Assembly (NCBI RefSeq): GCF_003569915.1
Contig: NZ_KZ984444.1
Coordinates: forward strand, 1 to 64,000
DNA: 64,000 nucleotides
From: Comamonas testosteroni
GTDB lineage: Bacteria; Pseudomonadota; Gammaproteobacteria; Burkholderiales; Burkholderiaceae_C
Direction of reading: 5' to 3'
Shown: positions 1-6,847 of the stretch, piece by piece
How the letters are laid out: each line of letters begins with the position of its first letter
How positions within the stretch are numbered: position 1 is the first letter of the stretch
Made by a program: the position numbers and the translations under genes
Notes under the pieces: model-generated
The model's input: the letters and a program-made list of their open reading frames with translations, nothing else
Database searches by the model: none
What the model was told of the DNA's origin: nothing

Positions 1-267
1 GCTGCACATCCGAGCTTCAATCCTCAATCAATTTACCGCTCTGGGCACGCCCCAGACAGTCGCTGCTGCGTAAATCTATTTGGGATTGGGGATGCCTTGG
101 CCTATGGCCGATTTATGCAACAAAGCCATCTCCCGAGCCTACCTCAGCTGCGACCGGCATTTGTGCAACAACGCCTCCAATTACCAAGCCATTGGATATG
201 CTTATTGGCTATTTGCTTAATCTCCTGGGTATTGGCATTTCGGTTTCAGAAGCAAGTGGGCGTTTAA
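1..267 (+). CDS. C-terminal fragment of an unidentified membrane protein (cut by window edge)
   Basis: Reading frame 1 is open from the first base to a TAA at 265-267, giving 88 codons with no start because the gene begins outside the window. The last 25 residues contain a hydrophobic stretch (WICLLAICLISWVLAF) followed by a basic end (RFQKQVGV), as in a C-terminal membrane anchor. The base composition is lower in GC than the neighbouring genes. It is convergent with pncC, whose stop lies 20 bp further on. I do not recognise the family. The open frame could be chance, but its length and the anchor-like end argue for a real gene. Confidence 0.45.
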   Translation, partial: AAHPSFNPQSIYRSGHAPDSRCCVNLFGIGDALAYGRFMQQSHLPSLPQLRPAFVQQRLQLPSHWICLLAICLISWVLAFRFQKQVGV

Positions 268-287
268 CTTGTGGATATAGTTCAGAG

Positions 288-773
288 TTAGTCTATTGAA
301 AGTAGTTGAAGTGCTTCGCAGGTTGCTTGTGTCCGGATCATCGCTCGGTCTCCGTTCAAGTGAAGACAGTCTGTGAACGTGTTCCTGTCCACGCTCCACC
401 CCACCCAGACCGTCCCCACAGGCTTCTCCGCAGACCCGCCGCCCGGTCCCGCAATCCCCGTCACTGCAACACTGACCTGAGCGCGTGAGTGCCGAATCGC
501 ACCTTCGGCCATTGCGCGCACCACTTCTTCGCTGACCGCGCCATGTCTGGCGATCAGCTCGGCGGGCACGCCCAGCATCTCGGTCTTGGCTTCGTTGGAA
601 TAGGTCACAAAGCCGCGGTCAAACCACTGGCTCGAACCTGCGAGATCGGTGCAGGCCGCGGCGATCATGCCGCCGGTGCAGCTTTCGGCGGTGGCCAGCA
701 TCCAGTTTTTTTCGGTGAGTTTGGTTGCCAGCTGTTTGACCAGTTCTTCGATGCTGGTTGGTGTTTTGTCCAT
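288..773 (-). CDS. pncC: Nicotinamide-nucleotide amidase (CinA C-terminal domain family)
   Basis: This enzyme deamidates nicotinamide mononucleotide to nicotinate mononucleotide in the cytoplasmic pyridine-nucleotide salvage cycle. The 161-residue protein is the stand-alone C-terminal domain of CinA. It shows the family signature AESCTGGMIAA near residues 29-39 and the glycine-rich loop TGIAGPGGGSAEKPVGT near residues 107-123. The length matches single-domain PncC proteins (about 160-165 residues), and the N-terminal molybdopterin-binding part of long CinA is absent. It lies 16 bp downstream of pgpA and is probably the last gene of the thiL-pgpA-pncC unit, an order common in betaproteobacteria. 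Confidence 0.92.
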   Translation of the reverse strand: MDKTPTSIEELVKQLATKLTEKNWMLATAESCTGGMIAAACTDLAGSSQWFDRGFVTYSNEAKTEMLGVPAELIARHGAVSEEVVRAMAEGAIRHSRAQVSVAVTGIAGPGGGSAEKPVGTVWVGWSVDRNTFTDCLHLNGDRAMIRTQATCEALQLLSID

Positions 774-789
774 GTCTCCCCCTCGGCGC

Positions 790-1398
790 TCAGCCTAGGA
801 AATGCTTCCAGAGTGCGATCACAAATAGCGTGCAGAACGCGGCCACCAGGTCATCCCACATGATTCCCCAGCCGCCGCGCGGGCCAAAGCCTTTGAACAT
901 GCGGTCCGCCCATTTCACGGGCTGCGGCTTGACGGCATCAAAGAAGCGAAACAGTGCAAAGCACAGCAACTGGCCCCAGAAGCCCATGGGCATGCACAGC
1001 CACAGGATGACCCACATGGCGACGACTTCGTCCCAGACGATATGACCGGGGTCGGCCACGCGCATGTTCCGGGCAGTGACGGTGCAGGCCCACCAGCCGA
1101 CGGGAATGCTGGCTGCAATGACCCAGCCAATCTGCGTGGTGTTCAGCCACAGGCTCATGACCAGATAGGCCAGCCAGGCCCAGAGCGTGCCAACGGTGCC
1201 GGGGGCGATGCGCGGCAGGCCTGAGCCAAAGCCCAGCGCAATCAGGTGGGCCGGGTGCTGCAACATGAAGCGCACGCTGGGGTGGGCGATGCTGCCCGCG
1301 CCGGGTGCTGGTTTTGCTTCTCTATTGATAGCTGCTGGCCTAATATTTTCTTGGACTATCGCCGTATTTTGCGTATTTTCTGAAATTTCATCAGTCAT
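790..1398 (-). CDS. pgpA: Phosphatidylglycerophosphatase A
   Basis: PgpA removes the phosphate from phosphatidylglycerol phosphate at the inner membrane to yield phosphatidylglycerol. The 202-residue protein has the PgpA signatures GSGLPRIAPGTVGTLWAW and DPGHIVWDEVVAMWV, plus several hydrophobic segments over its last 150 residues. About 40 N-terminal residues precede the conserved core, which begins around MLQHPAHLIALGFGSG. This extension is poorly conserved in appearance and is partly encoded by a copy of the dispersed GATAGCTGC repeat (1323-1360). A start further in is therefore possible, but I see no better candidate. Confidence 0.92.
   Translation of the reverse strand: MTDEISENTQNTAIVQENIRPAAINREAKPAPGAGSIAHPSVRFMLQHPAHLIALGFGSGLPRIAPGTVGTLWAWLAYLVMSLWLNTTQIGWVIAASIPVGWWACTVTARNMRVADPGHIVWDEVVAMWVILWLCMPMGFWGQLLCFALFRFFDAVKPQPVKWADRMFKGFGPRGGWGIMWDDLVAAFCTLFVIALWKHFLG
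1323..1360 (+). repeat. Dispersed GATAGCTGC repeat, copy 1 (inside pgpA)
   Basis: The stretch begins TTGATAGCTGCTGGCCTA and continues into an AT-rich arm. It matches the copies at 34375 and 54845 in sequence and order. It lies inside the first 25 codons of pgpA, read antisense to that gene, and encodes part of the variable N-terminus. Confidence 0.6.
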
Positions 1399-1434
1399 GG
1401 CGGGATGATACGCGGCAGGCGCAGCTGCCCGGCA

Positions 1435-3084
1435 TCATTGCAGCCCCTGCACAGGAGTGTTTTCGGGGAAGCGAATCTGGTGCACCGCCTGAAACTGCGC
1501 GCTGCTGCTGGCTGCCAGGCTTTGCTCCCAGGCCACCATGCCGTTTTGATTGTTCCAGTGCGTTGTGGTGGGCTGGGGCGTGTACTGCGACTGCACCTTG
1601 ATCTGCTCATTGCGCGAGACAGGTGCGGCATCCAGCACCTGCAGCGCAATGGCCTGGCTGTGGCGGTTTTCCACGGCGTAGCTGCGCACCACGGTGCGCT
1701 CTGTGCTGCTGTTGATCCAGCCTGCACTGCCGGTATTGCTCTCTTGCGGCAGACGGCGCACCACGACCTGATCGTCGCGGCCAAAGGACAGGCCTTGGGC
1801 CAGCGCCTGCGCGTTGCTGAAATCAAGACGGCCACTGCCCACCAGCGCATCGTCACGGAACAGTGCGACCGGGCCGGCGGGCCAGACACCCGCAGGCGCC
1901 TTGAGGCTGGCAATCAGATAGGCCGCTTCCTCCATGGCGGGGGCAACGCGGGTGAGCAATGTGGTGGCAATGCTTTCCTGACCCAGAGCCAGCGTCAGCC
2001 GTTCCGCGCTGGATGGGACATTGATCTTGTACGGCACCACAAATTGCGTGCTGTAGGCCGTGTTGATGCTGGAGACATCAAGAACTGGCAACTCCGGCGC
2101 GTCTGCCTGAGCTCTTTCCGCCGTCATCTTGGCCGCCGCAAAGTTGACGCGCGCGGCGACGGGGGCTGGCGCGGCAGGGATGACGGGCTGCATCACATCC
2201 ACCACCCAGGGGCGTGGCAGTGCGCCTTGCGTGCTGCGTGTGGGCTGGCCGGTGGACAGGCGCAGGCGCACATTGCTCCAGTCTTCGCCGCTGGTCTGGA
2301 CGACCAGTGCCTGGCGCTCCAGCTGCACCAGATTCTTGCTGGTGTTCAGCTGCGCGCGGTAGCTGGGCTGCCAGCTGGGGCCGCGCACCTGATAGCTCAG
2401 GCGCACATTGGCATCGCTGCGGCTGGCGACCTGCACGGTGACCTTCATCACCTGCGACTGGGCCGAGCCCGTGCGGTCGCGCTCGGAGCGCAGGGGTTCC
2501 AGCTGCTGCAGCAAGTCCTGCTTTTGCCGCTGAATCTGGTGAGCGCGCACGCTGTTGTCGCGGCTGCTTTGGCGCAGGGCCTGGCTGGTGCTGGCAATCT
2601 GCGTGGCGTTGACCTTGGCTTCTTCGCCGGGCTTGCTCACGCCTTGCAGAAAATCGCCCACCAGCTTGGCTGCGTTTTCTTCGGCCTCGATGCTGGCAAG
2701 CTGGTCTTCCAGCGTGCGAATTTGCTGGTCCAGCGGGCTGGTGCAGTCCTTGCTGGCCACGCTGCGCGCCTGCATCAGCACTTTGATGTCGCCCACGCGC
2801 ACGCCCTCGTCGGCGCTGATCTGCAGGCTTTGCGTGTCGACGCTGGCGGGCAGGCACTCAAAGCTGAGCTGGCGCGTGCTGGCGGCAATGCGCGCCTCGC
2901 GCTGCACCGAGGCAATGCCGGGGTACAGCGTCACATCGGTGATGGGGGCGCGGCTGCCGGAGACATTGAGGCTGTTGCCATCTGCAGCAGCAGCTGCAGG
3001 CAGGGCGGCAAGACTGGCTGACAGGCCCAGGGCAGCTGCCAGCAGATGAGGCGTGTACACAGGCAAGGGTCGGCTTGGGCGCAT
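1435..3084 (-). CDS. DUF4140/DUF4139-family exported protein
   Basis: This 549-residue protein has a cleavable signal peptide (hydrophobic residues about 10-34, ending ALPAAAAA). An N-terminal beta-rich domain (ITDVTLYPGIASVQREARI, as in DUF4140) is followed by a coiled-coil segment around residues 110-205. A C-terminal DUF4139 region ends at FPENTPVQGLQ. The family includes MuiA-type 'mucoidy inhibitor' proteins, but no biochemical activity is established. It is probably periplasmic. It lies between thiL and pgpA on the same strand with gaps of about 36 and 48 bp, so it looks co-transcribed although it has no obvious link to either pathway. Confidence 0.85.
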   Translation of the reverse strand: MRPSRPLPVYTPHLLAAALGLSASLAALPAAAAADGNSLNVSGSRAPITDVTLYPGIASVQREARIAASTRQLSFECLPASVDTQSLQISADEGVRVGDIKVLMQARSVASKDCTSPLDQQIRTLEDQLASIEAEENAAKLVGDFLQGVSKPGEEAKVNATQIASTSQALRQSSRDNSVRAHQIQRQKQDLLQQLEPLRSERDRTGSAQSQVMKVTVQVASRSDANVRLSYQVRGPSWQPSYRAQLNTSKNLVQLERQALVVQTSGEDWSNVRLRLSTGQPTRSTQGALPRPWVVDVMQPVIPAAPAPVAARVNFAAAKMTAERAQADAPELPVLDVSSINTAYSTQFVVPYKINVPSSAERLTLALGQESIATTLLTRVAPAMEEAAYLIASLKAPAGVWPAGPVALFRDDALVGSGRLDFSNAQALAQGLSFGRDDQVVVRRLPQESNTGSAGWINSSTERTVVRSYAVENRHSQAIALQVLDAAPVSRNEQIKVQSQYTPQPTTTHWNNQNGMVAWEQSLAASSSAQFQAVHQIRFPENTPVQGLQ

Positions 3085-3132
3085 GGAAAAGGCTCTTGGC
3101 TCAGGTGGACAGGCCCCCAGCTTAACCGCTGT

Positions 3133-4113
3133 TTACGCCGCGCCAAAGTGGTCGAAAGACTTCCAGTGTGTCTGCATGTACGCGCCATCAGCGCCCACCA
3201 CCCGCAGGCCCGGTTCCGCGTCGATGCGGCCAATGCAGGTGACGGGCGTGGCGCTGGCCGCACCGGCAGCCAGCACATCGGCATGGCGCGCGGCAGGGGC
3301 GGTGAAGCACAGCTCGTAGTCATCCCCACCGGCCAGCGTGCATTGTTGCTGTAATTTCAAGTCAAACTGCCATGATGTCTGTGCGGCATATGCGCTTGCA
3401 GCTATCAAAGGAGTAGTAATTCGGCTGTCCACTGTCGCGCCCACATGGGATAGCTCAAGGATATGGTCCAGATCGCCGAGCAGACCATCGCTCACATCCA
3501 GCGCGCTACTGGCAATGCCGCGCAGTGCCAGGCCCAGAGCCACGCGCGGCGTGGGCGCTTCAAGGCGCTGGCGGGCTTGTGCAAGCAGCGCGGCGGGCAG
3601 CTCGATATGGCCCAGCAAGGCTTCCAGTGCCAGGCGCGCATCGCCCAGTTGGCCGCTGACCCAGATTTCATCACCGGGCTTTGCGCCGCTGCGCAGCAGG
3701 GCTTGCCCGGCAGGCACTTCGCCAAACACGGTGATGCAGATATTGAGCGGGCCGCCCGTGGTGTCGCCGCCAATCAGCTCGCATTCATGGGTATCGGCCA
3801 GTTCCAGCAGGCCAGCGGCGAATTCGCTGATCCAGGCTTCATCAGCGCGCGGCAATGACAGCGCCAGTGTGAAGGCCAGAGGCTTTGCGCCGCTGGCCGC
3901 CAGATCGCTGAGGTTCACGGCCAGCGCCTTGTGGCCCAGCAGGCGCGGGTTTACGTCGGGGAAGAAGTGGCGGCCTTCGACCAGCATGTCGCTGGAGATG
4001 GCCAGTTGCATGCCGGCAGCCGGGGCCAGCAGCGCGCAGTCATCGCCCACGCCCAGAACGGCGCGGCGCACAGGGCGCTGGAAATAGCGACGGATCAGAT
4101 CAAATTCACCCAT
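3133..4113 (-). CDS. thiL: Thiamine-monophosphate kinase
   Basis: ThiL phosphorylates thiamine monophosphate to thiamine diphosphate, the last step of thiamine cofactor synthesis in the cytoplasm. The 326-residue protein carries the expected metal and nucleotide motifs: VGDDCALLAP (22-31), SSDMLVEGRHFFPD, GGDTTGGPLNI, DVSDGLLGDLDHI and GGDDYELCFT. The stretch between the last two motifs (ITTPLIAASAYAAQTSW) is encoded by a copy of the dispersed GATAGCTGC repeat, so this linker may be a family-atypical insertion. It heads the minus-strand group thiL-DUF4139-pgpA-pncC. Confidence 0.95.
   Translation of the reverse strand: MGEFDLIRRYFQRPVRRAVLGVGDDCALLAPAAGMQLAISSDMLVEGRHFFPDVNPRLLGHKALAVNLSDLAASGAKPLAFTLALSLPRADEAWISEFAAGLLELADTHECELIGGDTTGGPLNICITVFGEVPAGQALLRSGAKPGDEIWVSGQLGDARLALEALLGHIELPAALLAQARQRLEAPTPRVALGLALRGIASSALDVSDGLLGDLDHILELSHVGATVDSRITTPLIAASAYAAQTSWQFDLKLQQQCTLAGGDDYELCFTAPAARHADVLAAGAASATPVTCIGRIDAEPGLRVVGADGAYMQTHWKSFDHFGAA
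3387..3409 (-). repeat. Dispersed GATAGCTGC repeat, copy 2 (half element inside thiL)
   Basis: On the minus strand the sequence TTTGATAGCTGCAAGCGCAT matches the left arm of the repeat family. It is in frame within thiL and encodes LIAASAYAA in a linker between two conserved motifs. Confidence 0.5.
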
Positions 4114-4170
4114 GGGAAATCACTGGCCGCCCGTAAAGCGGCCCGGTTGGCCGCTGGTCAACGGCTGTGG

Positions 4171-4503
4171 TTAAAACTGCTCCAGCGCCTCGGCGCGCGT
4201 GGCAGTGACGTTGAGGATGGCCAGAAAGCCGCTGACGTCAAACACTTCGCGCACATGGGGCTGCATGCCATAGATCACCAGTTTGCCACCAGCTTGCTTG
4301 AGGCGCTTGGCCAGAACCAGTACCACGCGCAGGCCGGCGCTGGAGATATAGCTCAGCTCGGTCATATTGAGCAGCACATTCCTGGCACCTTTTTGCACCA
4401 CATCCAGCACCTCGGTTTCGACGGTGGCAGCGTTGGAGCTGTTGACCTGACCTTGCAGGGCAATGATGTGCGCTTTTTCGTTGGGCTCGATTGCAATAGT
4501 CAT
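4171..4503 (-). CDS. STAS-domain anti-sigma factor antagonist
   Basis: This is a single-domain STAS protein of about 110 residues, like SpoIIAA/RsbV. Such proteins switch partners when an RsbW-type kinase phosphorylates one serine and a PP2C phosphatase removes the phosphate. The phosphoacceptor motif is visible as LSYISSAGLRVVL near residue 60. I chose the internal ATG at 4503 (MTIAIEPNEK) because AAGAG lies just upstream and the family fold starts there. A longer frame begins at 4557. The gene is convergent in logic with the plus-strand permease and RsbW-like gene that start 110 bp away, and with the SpoIIE-type phosphatase downstream. Confidence 0.88.
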   Translation of the reverse strand: MTIAIEPNEKAHIIALQGQVNSSNAATVETEVLDVVQKGARNVLLNMTELSYISSAGLRVVLVLAKRLKQAGGKLVIYGMQPHVREVFDVSGFLAILNVTATRAEALEQF

Positions 4504-4612
4504 AGAAAACTCTTGTGATGAAATGCCACAGACAGTGCACAGAGAGTAGCAGGGCAAGGCTGTCCATGTATGTCATTCGCAGTGCTGTTCGGAAACCCCC
4601 TTCATTTTAGTG

Positions 4613-6364
4613 ATGCTGCCTCTTCGCTTTCCTCCATCTGTTGTGCGTCGCCGCTCTCCTGCTCTGGTTTATGGAGCGGATGACCGCCTTCCCTGGAGTG
4701 CTTTGCTGGTGCTGGCGGCGCAGCATGGCGCCACGGTCATCGCGTTTCTCTCCTATGTACTGGTGGCCACGCGGGCCGCGGGGCTGGATGCGGCAGGCAC
4801 GCAGTCCATGCTGGCCATGACGCTGATTGGCATGGCGGTCTGCACGGCGTTGCAGTCCTGGGGCGGGCGCTGGGGCAGCGGTTTTCTCATCGCGCACATG
4901 CCCAACCCGTTTGTGATCTCGTTTGTCACTACCACGCTGGTCGCAGTCGGTCCGGGCGGCATGGCCATGATTGCGCTGGTCTATTGCGGCGTGACGTTCT
5001 GCGTGGCACCGCTGATTACGCGCATGCGCTCGCTGTTTCCGCCTGCGGTGGTGGGTACGGTGATTGTCATGGGCGGTCTGACGCTGGTGGAAAGCGCGGT
5101 GCGCCATTCGCTGGGACTCAACGCCCAGTGGCAGGTGGATGCGGTCAGCAGCATCACAGCGGGGTGCACGCTGTTTACCATCGTCGTTGCCAGCGTCTGG
5201 GGCGGCAAACGGCTGGGTTTGATGGCCTTGCTGCTGGGCATTGCGGTCGGGGTGCTGGTGTCTGCCGTTCTGGGTGGCCATGGCGATCTGGGCGCCATCA
5301 AAAGCGCGGCGCTGGTGGACTTTCCCGCGCTGGTCATGCCGTCCTTCAAGGGCGATATCGGCGTGCTGGTGGCCGTGGGGCTGATTGCGGTGCTGACCCA
5401 GCTCGATACGCTGGGCGGCGTGAGCATGATGGACAAGCTGGAAGACGCGGACTGGCGCCGCCTCAACCCCCAGGCCGTATCGGGCGGCATGCGTGCCTAT
5501 GTGCTGGGTGGCCTGATGGGGCTGTTTGGTGCTTTTCCAAGCTGCGTCAGCTCTACCAATATTGCGCTGGCCCATGCCACGCACGCCACGGCCCGACGCA
5601 TTGGCTTTGCGGTGGCAATTCTTCTGCTCATCGTGGCTTTCATGCCCAAGCTTACGGTCAGCCTGATGCAGATTCCCGAAGCCGTGCTGGGCGCGGTAGA
5701 GCTGTATGCGGCGGCTTTTCTGATCGTTGCCGGTTTTGAGCTGGTGGCTTCTCGCGCCATGGACAGCCGCTCCACCTTTGCCGTGGGTCTGGCCATCAGC
5801 TCTGGCATTGCCATCATGGTCATGCCGCAGCTCATGCAGTCCATGCCGAGCTACTGGCGGTCGCTGGTGGGCAATGCTTTTGTGGTGTGCAGCCTGCTGG
5901 TAATTTTGCTGAATATGCTGTTCAGACTGGGAACTTCACGCAAGGTGGAAGTGGACCTTGGCAACGAAGACCGCCCCGTGCACGAGGCAGTGGTGAACTT
6001 TGTCGAGACCCAGGGCGCGGCCTGGGGCGCAAGGCGCGAGGTGGTGCAAAGAGCGGCCATGGCAGCGCTTGAAGGCGCAGAAGGCATTCACGCCGCAGGC
6101 CGCAAGTTGACGGGCATGCGCGGCAGTTTTGATGAATTCAATCTGGACCTGGAACTGCTGCACACCGGCGCGGCCTTGCCCGTGAAGGCGGGGGCAGGCA
6201 AAGTGCTGCAAGCCCATGACTTGCTGGATACCGATGATGAGGCTTTTGAAGCAGCGTTGTCCCAGGTTTCATCACAGTTGCTGCGGCATATTGCCGACAG
6301 GGTGAGCACCTATGATGCTCAGGCCGGTCAGCCTTCAGCGCTGCAGCTGCACTTCGAGCATTGA
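4613..6364 (+). CDS. NCS2-family nucleobase permease with a soluble HATPase-like C-terminal tail
   Basis: Residues 1-440 form a polytopic inner-membrane transporter of the uracil/xanthine (NCS2) type. It has the QH motif (LAAQHGATV, near residue 38), a central QLDTLGG segment and the SSTNIALAHATHATARRIG stretch. The last 140 residues (about 445-584) are soluble and unlike a normal permease tail. They read like an RsbW-type GHKL ATPase: a helix ending AALEGAEGI where the N-box should be, strands EFNLDLELLHTGAALPV, and a terminal LLRHIADRVSTY...LQLHFEH. The catalytic N-box asparagine is missing, so the domain is probably not an active kinase. GTG at 4610 is an alternative start. An RsbW-like gene follows 12 bp downstream. 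Confidence 0.85.
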   Translation: MLPLRFPPSVVRRRSPALVYGADDRLPWSALLVLAAQHGATVIAFLSYVLVATRAAGLDAAGTQSMLAMTLIGMAVCTALQSWGGRWGSGFLIAHMPNPFVISFVTTTLVAVGPGGMAMIALVYCGVTFCVAPLITRMRSLFPPAVVGTVIVMGGLTLVESAVRHSLGLNAQWQVDAVSSITAGCTLFTIVVASVWGGKRLGLMALLLGIAVGVLVSAVLGGHGDLGAIKSAALVDFPALVMPSFKGDIGVLVAVGLIAVLTQLDTLGGVSMMDKLEDADWRRLNPQAVSGGMRAYVLGGLMGLFGAFPSCVSSTNIALAHATHATARRIGFAVAILLLIVAFMPKLTVSLMQIPEAVLGAVELYAAAFLIVAGFELVASRAMDSRSTFAVGLAISSGIAIMVMPQLMQSMPSYWRSLVGNAFVVCSLLVILLNMLFRLGTSRKVEVDLGNEDRPVHEAVVNFVETQGAAWGARREVVQRAAMAALEGAEGIHAAGRKLTGMRGSFDEFNLDLELLHTGAALPVKAGAGKVLQAHDLLDTDDEAFEAALSQVSSQLLRHIADRVSTYDAQAGQPSALQLHFEH

Positions 6365-6376
6365 GGCCAATATTCA

Positions 6377-6847
6377 ATGGATACCAACTCGCCCATCTCT
6401 TCGCCGTGGCCAGCGTTTCAGCCGCTGGAGCAGCGCGCAATGCCCGCGCGCAGCGAGTCTGTGGCTCAGATGATGGCCTGGCTGGAGCAAGTGGGCGAGG
6501 AGCGAAGCTGGCCCCCCAAATCCGTCTTCGCGCTGACGCTGTGCGCAGATGAGGCGCTGACCAATATCGTGAGCCATGCAAAGCCAGCAGACGACGCAGC
6601 GCTGCAGATCAAGCTGCAACTGGGAATGCTGGATGGCGGCATTGCCCTGTGCCTTGCCGACAATGGGCGGGAGTTTGACCCCACGCAGCAGGCGTCTGCA
6701 GAACTGGCTGAAAGTCTGGATGAGGCCGAGGTGGGCGGCCATGGCCTGCGCCTGATGCGCCACTATCTGCAGCGCTTTGAGTACCGGCGCTCGGATGGCT
6801 GGAACTGCTTGCTAATGGTGGTGGCTAGCCAAGATAAAGCAAGCTGA
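6377..6847 (+). CDS. RsbW-like anti-sigma regulatory factor / serine kinase (HATPase_c_2)
   Basis: This 156-residue stand-alone GHKL ATPase resembles SpoIIAB/RsbW. The N-box is visible as LCADEALTNIVSHA (about 56-69), the G1 box as LCLADNGREFDP (about 94-105) and the G2 box as GGHGLRLMRHYLQRF (about 120-134). Proteins of this class phosphorylate a STAS antagonist or sequester a sigma factor or other partner. It follows the permease gene by 12 bp on the same strand, so the two are probably co-transcribed. Its last 23 bp overlap the end of the convergent SpoIIE-type phosphatase gene. No sigma factor gene is nearby, so the final target is unknown. Confidence 0.9.
   Translation: MDTNSPISSPWPAFQPLEQRAMPARSESVAQMMAWLEQVGEERSWPPKSVFALTLCADEALTNIVSHAKPADDAALQIKLQLGMLDGGIALCLADNGREFDPTQQASAELAESLDEAEVGGHGLRLMRHYLQRFEYRRSDGWNCLLMVVASQDKAS

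Noticed and set aside
1405..3021. 538-codon open frame on the plus strand
   Set aside because: It is antisense to the DUF4139 gene. It arises from GC-rich third positions and has a low-complexity Ala/Gly/His/Arg composition with no family pattern.
4607..5584. 325-codon minus-strand frame
   Set aside because: It is antisense to the NCS2 permease, which has clear membrane segments and family motifs.
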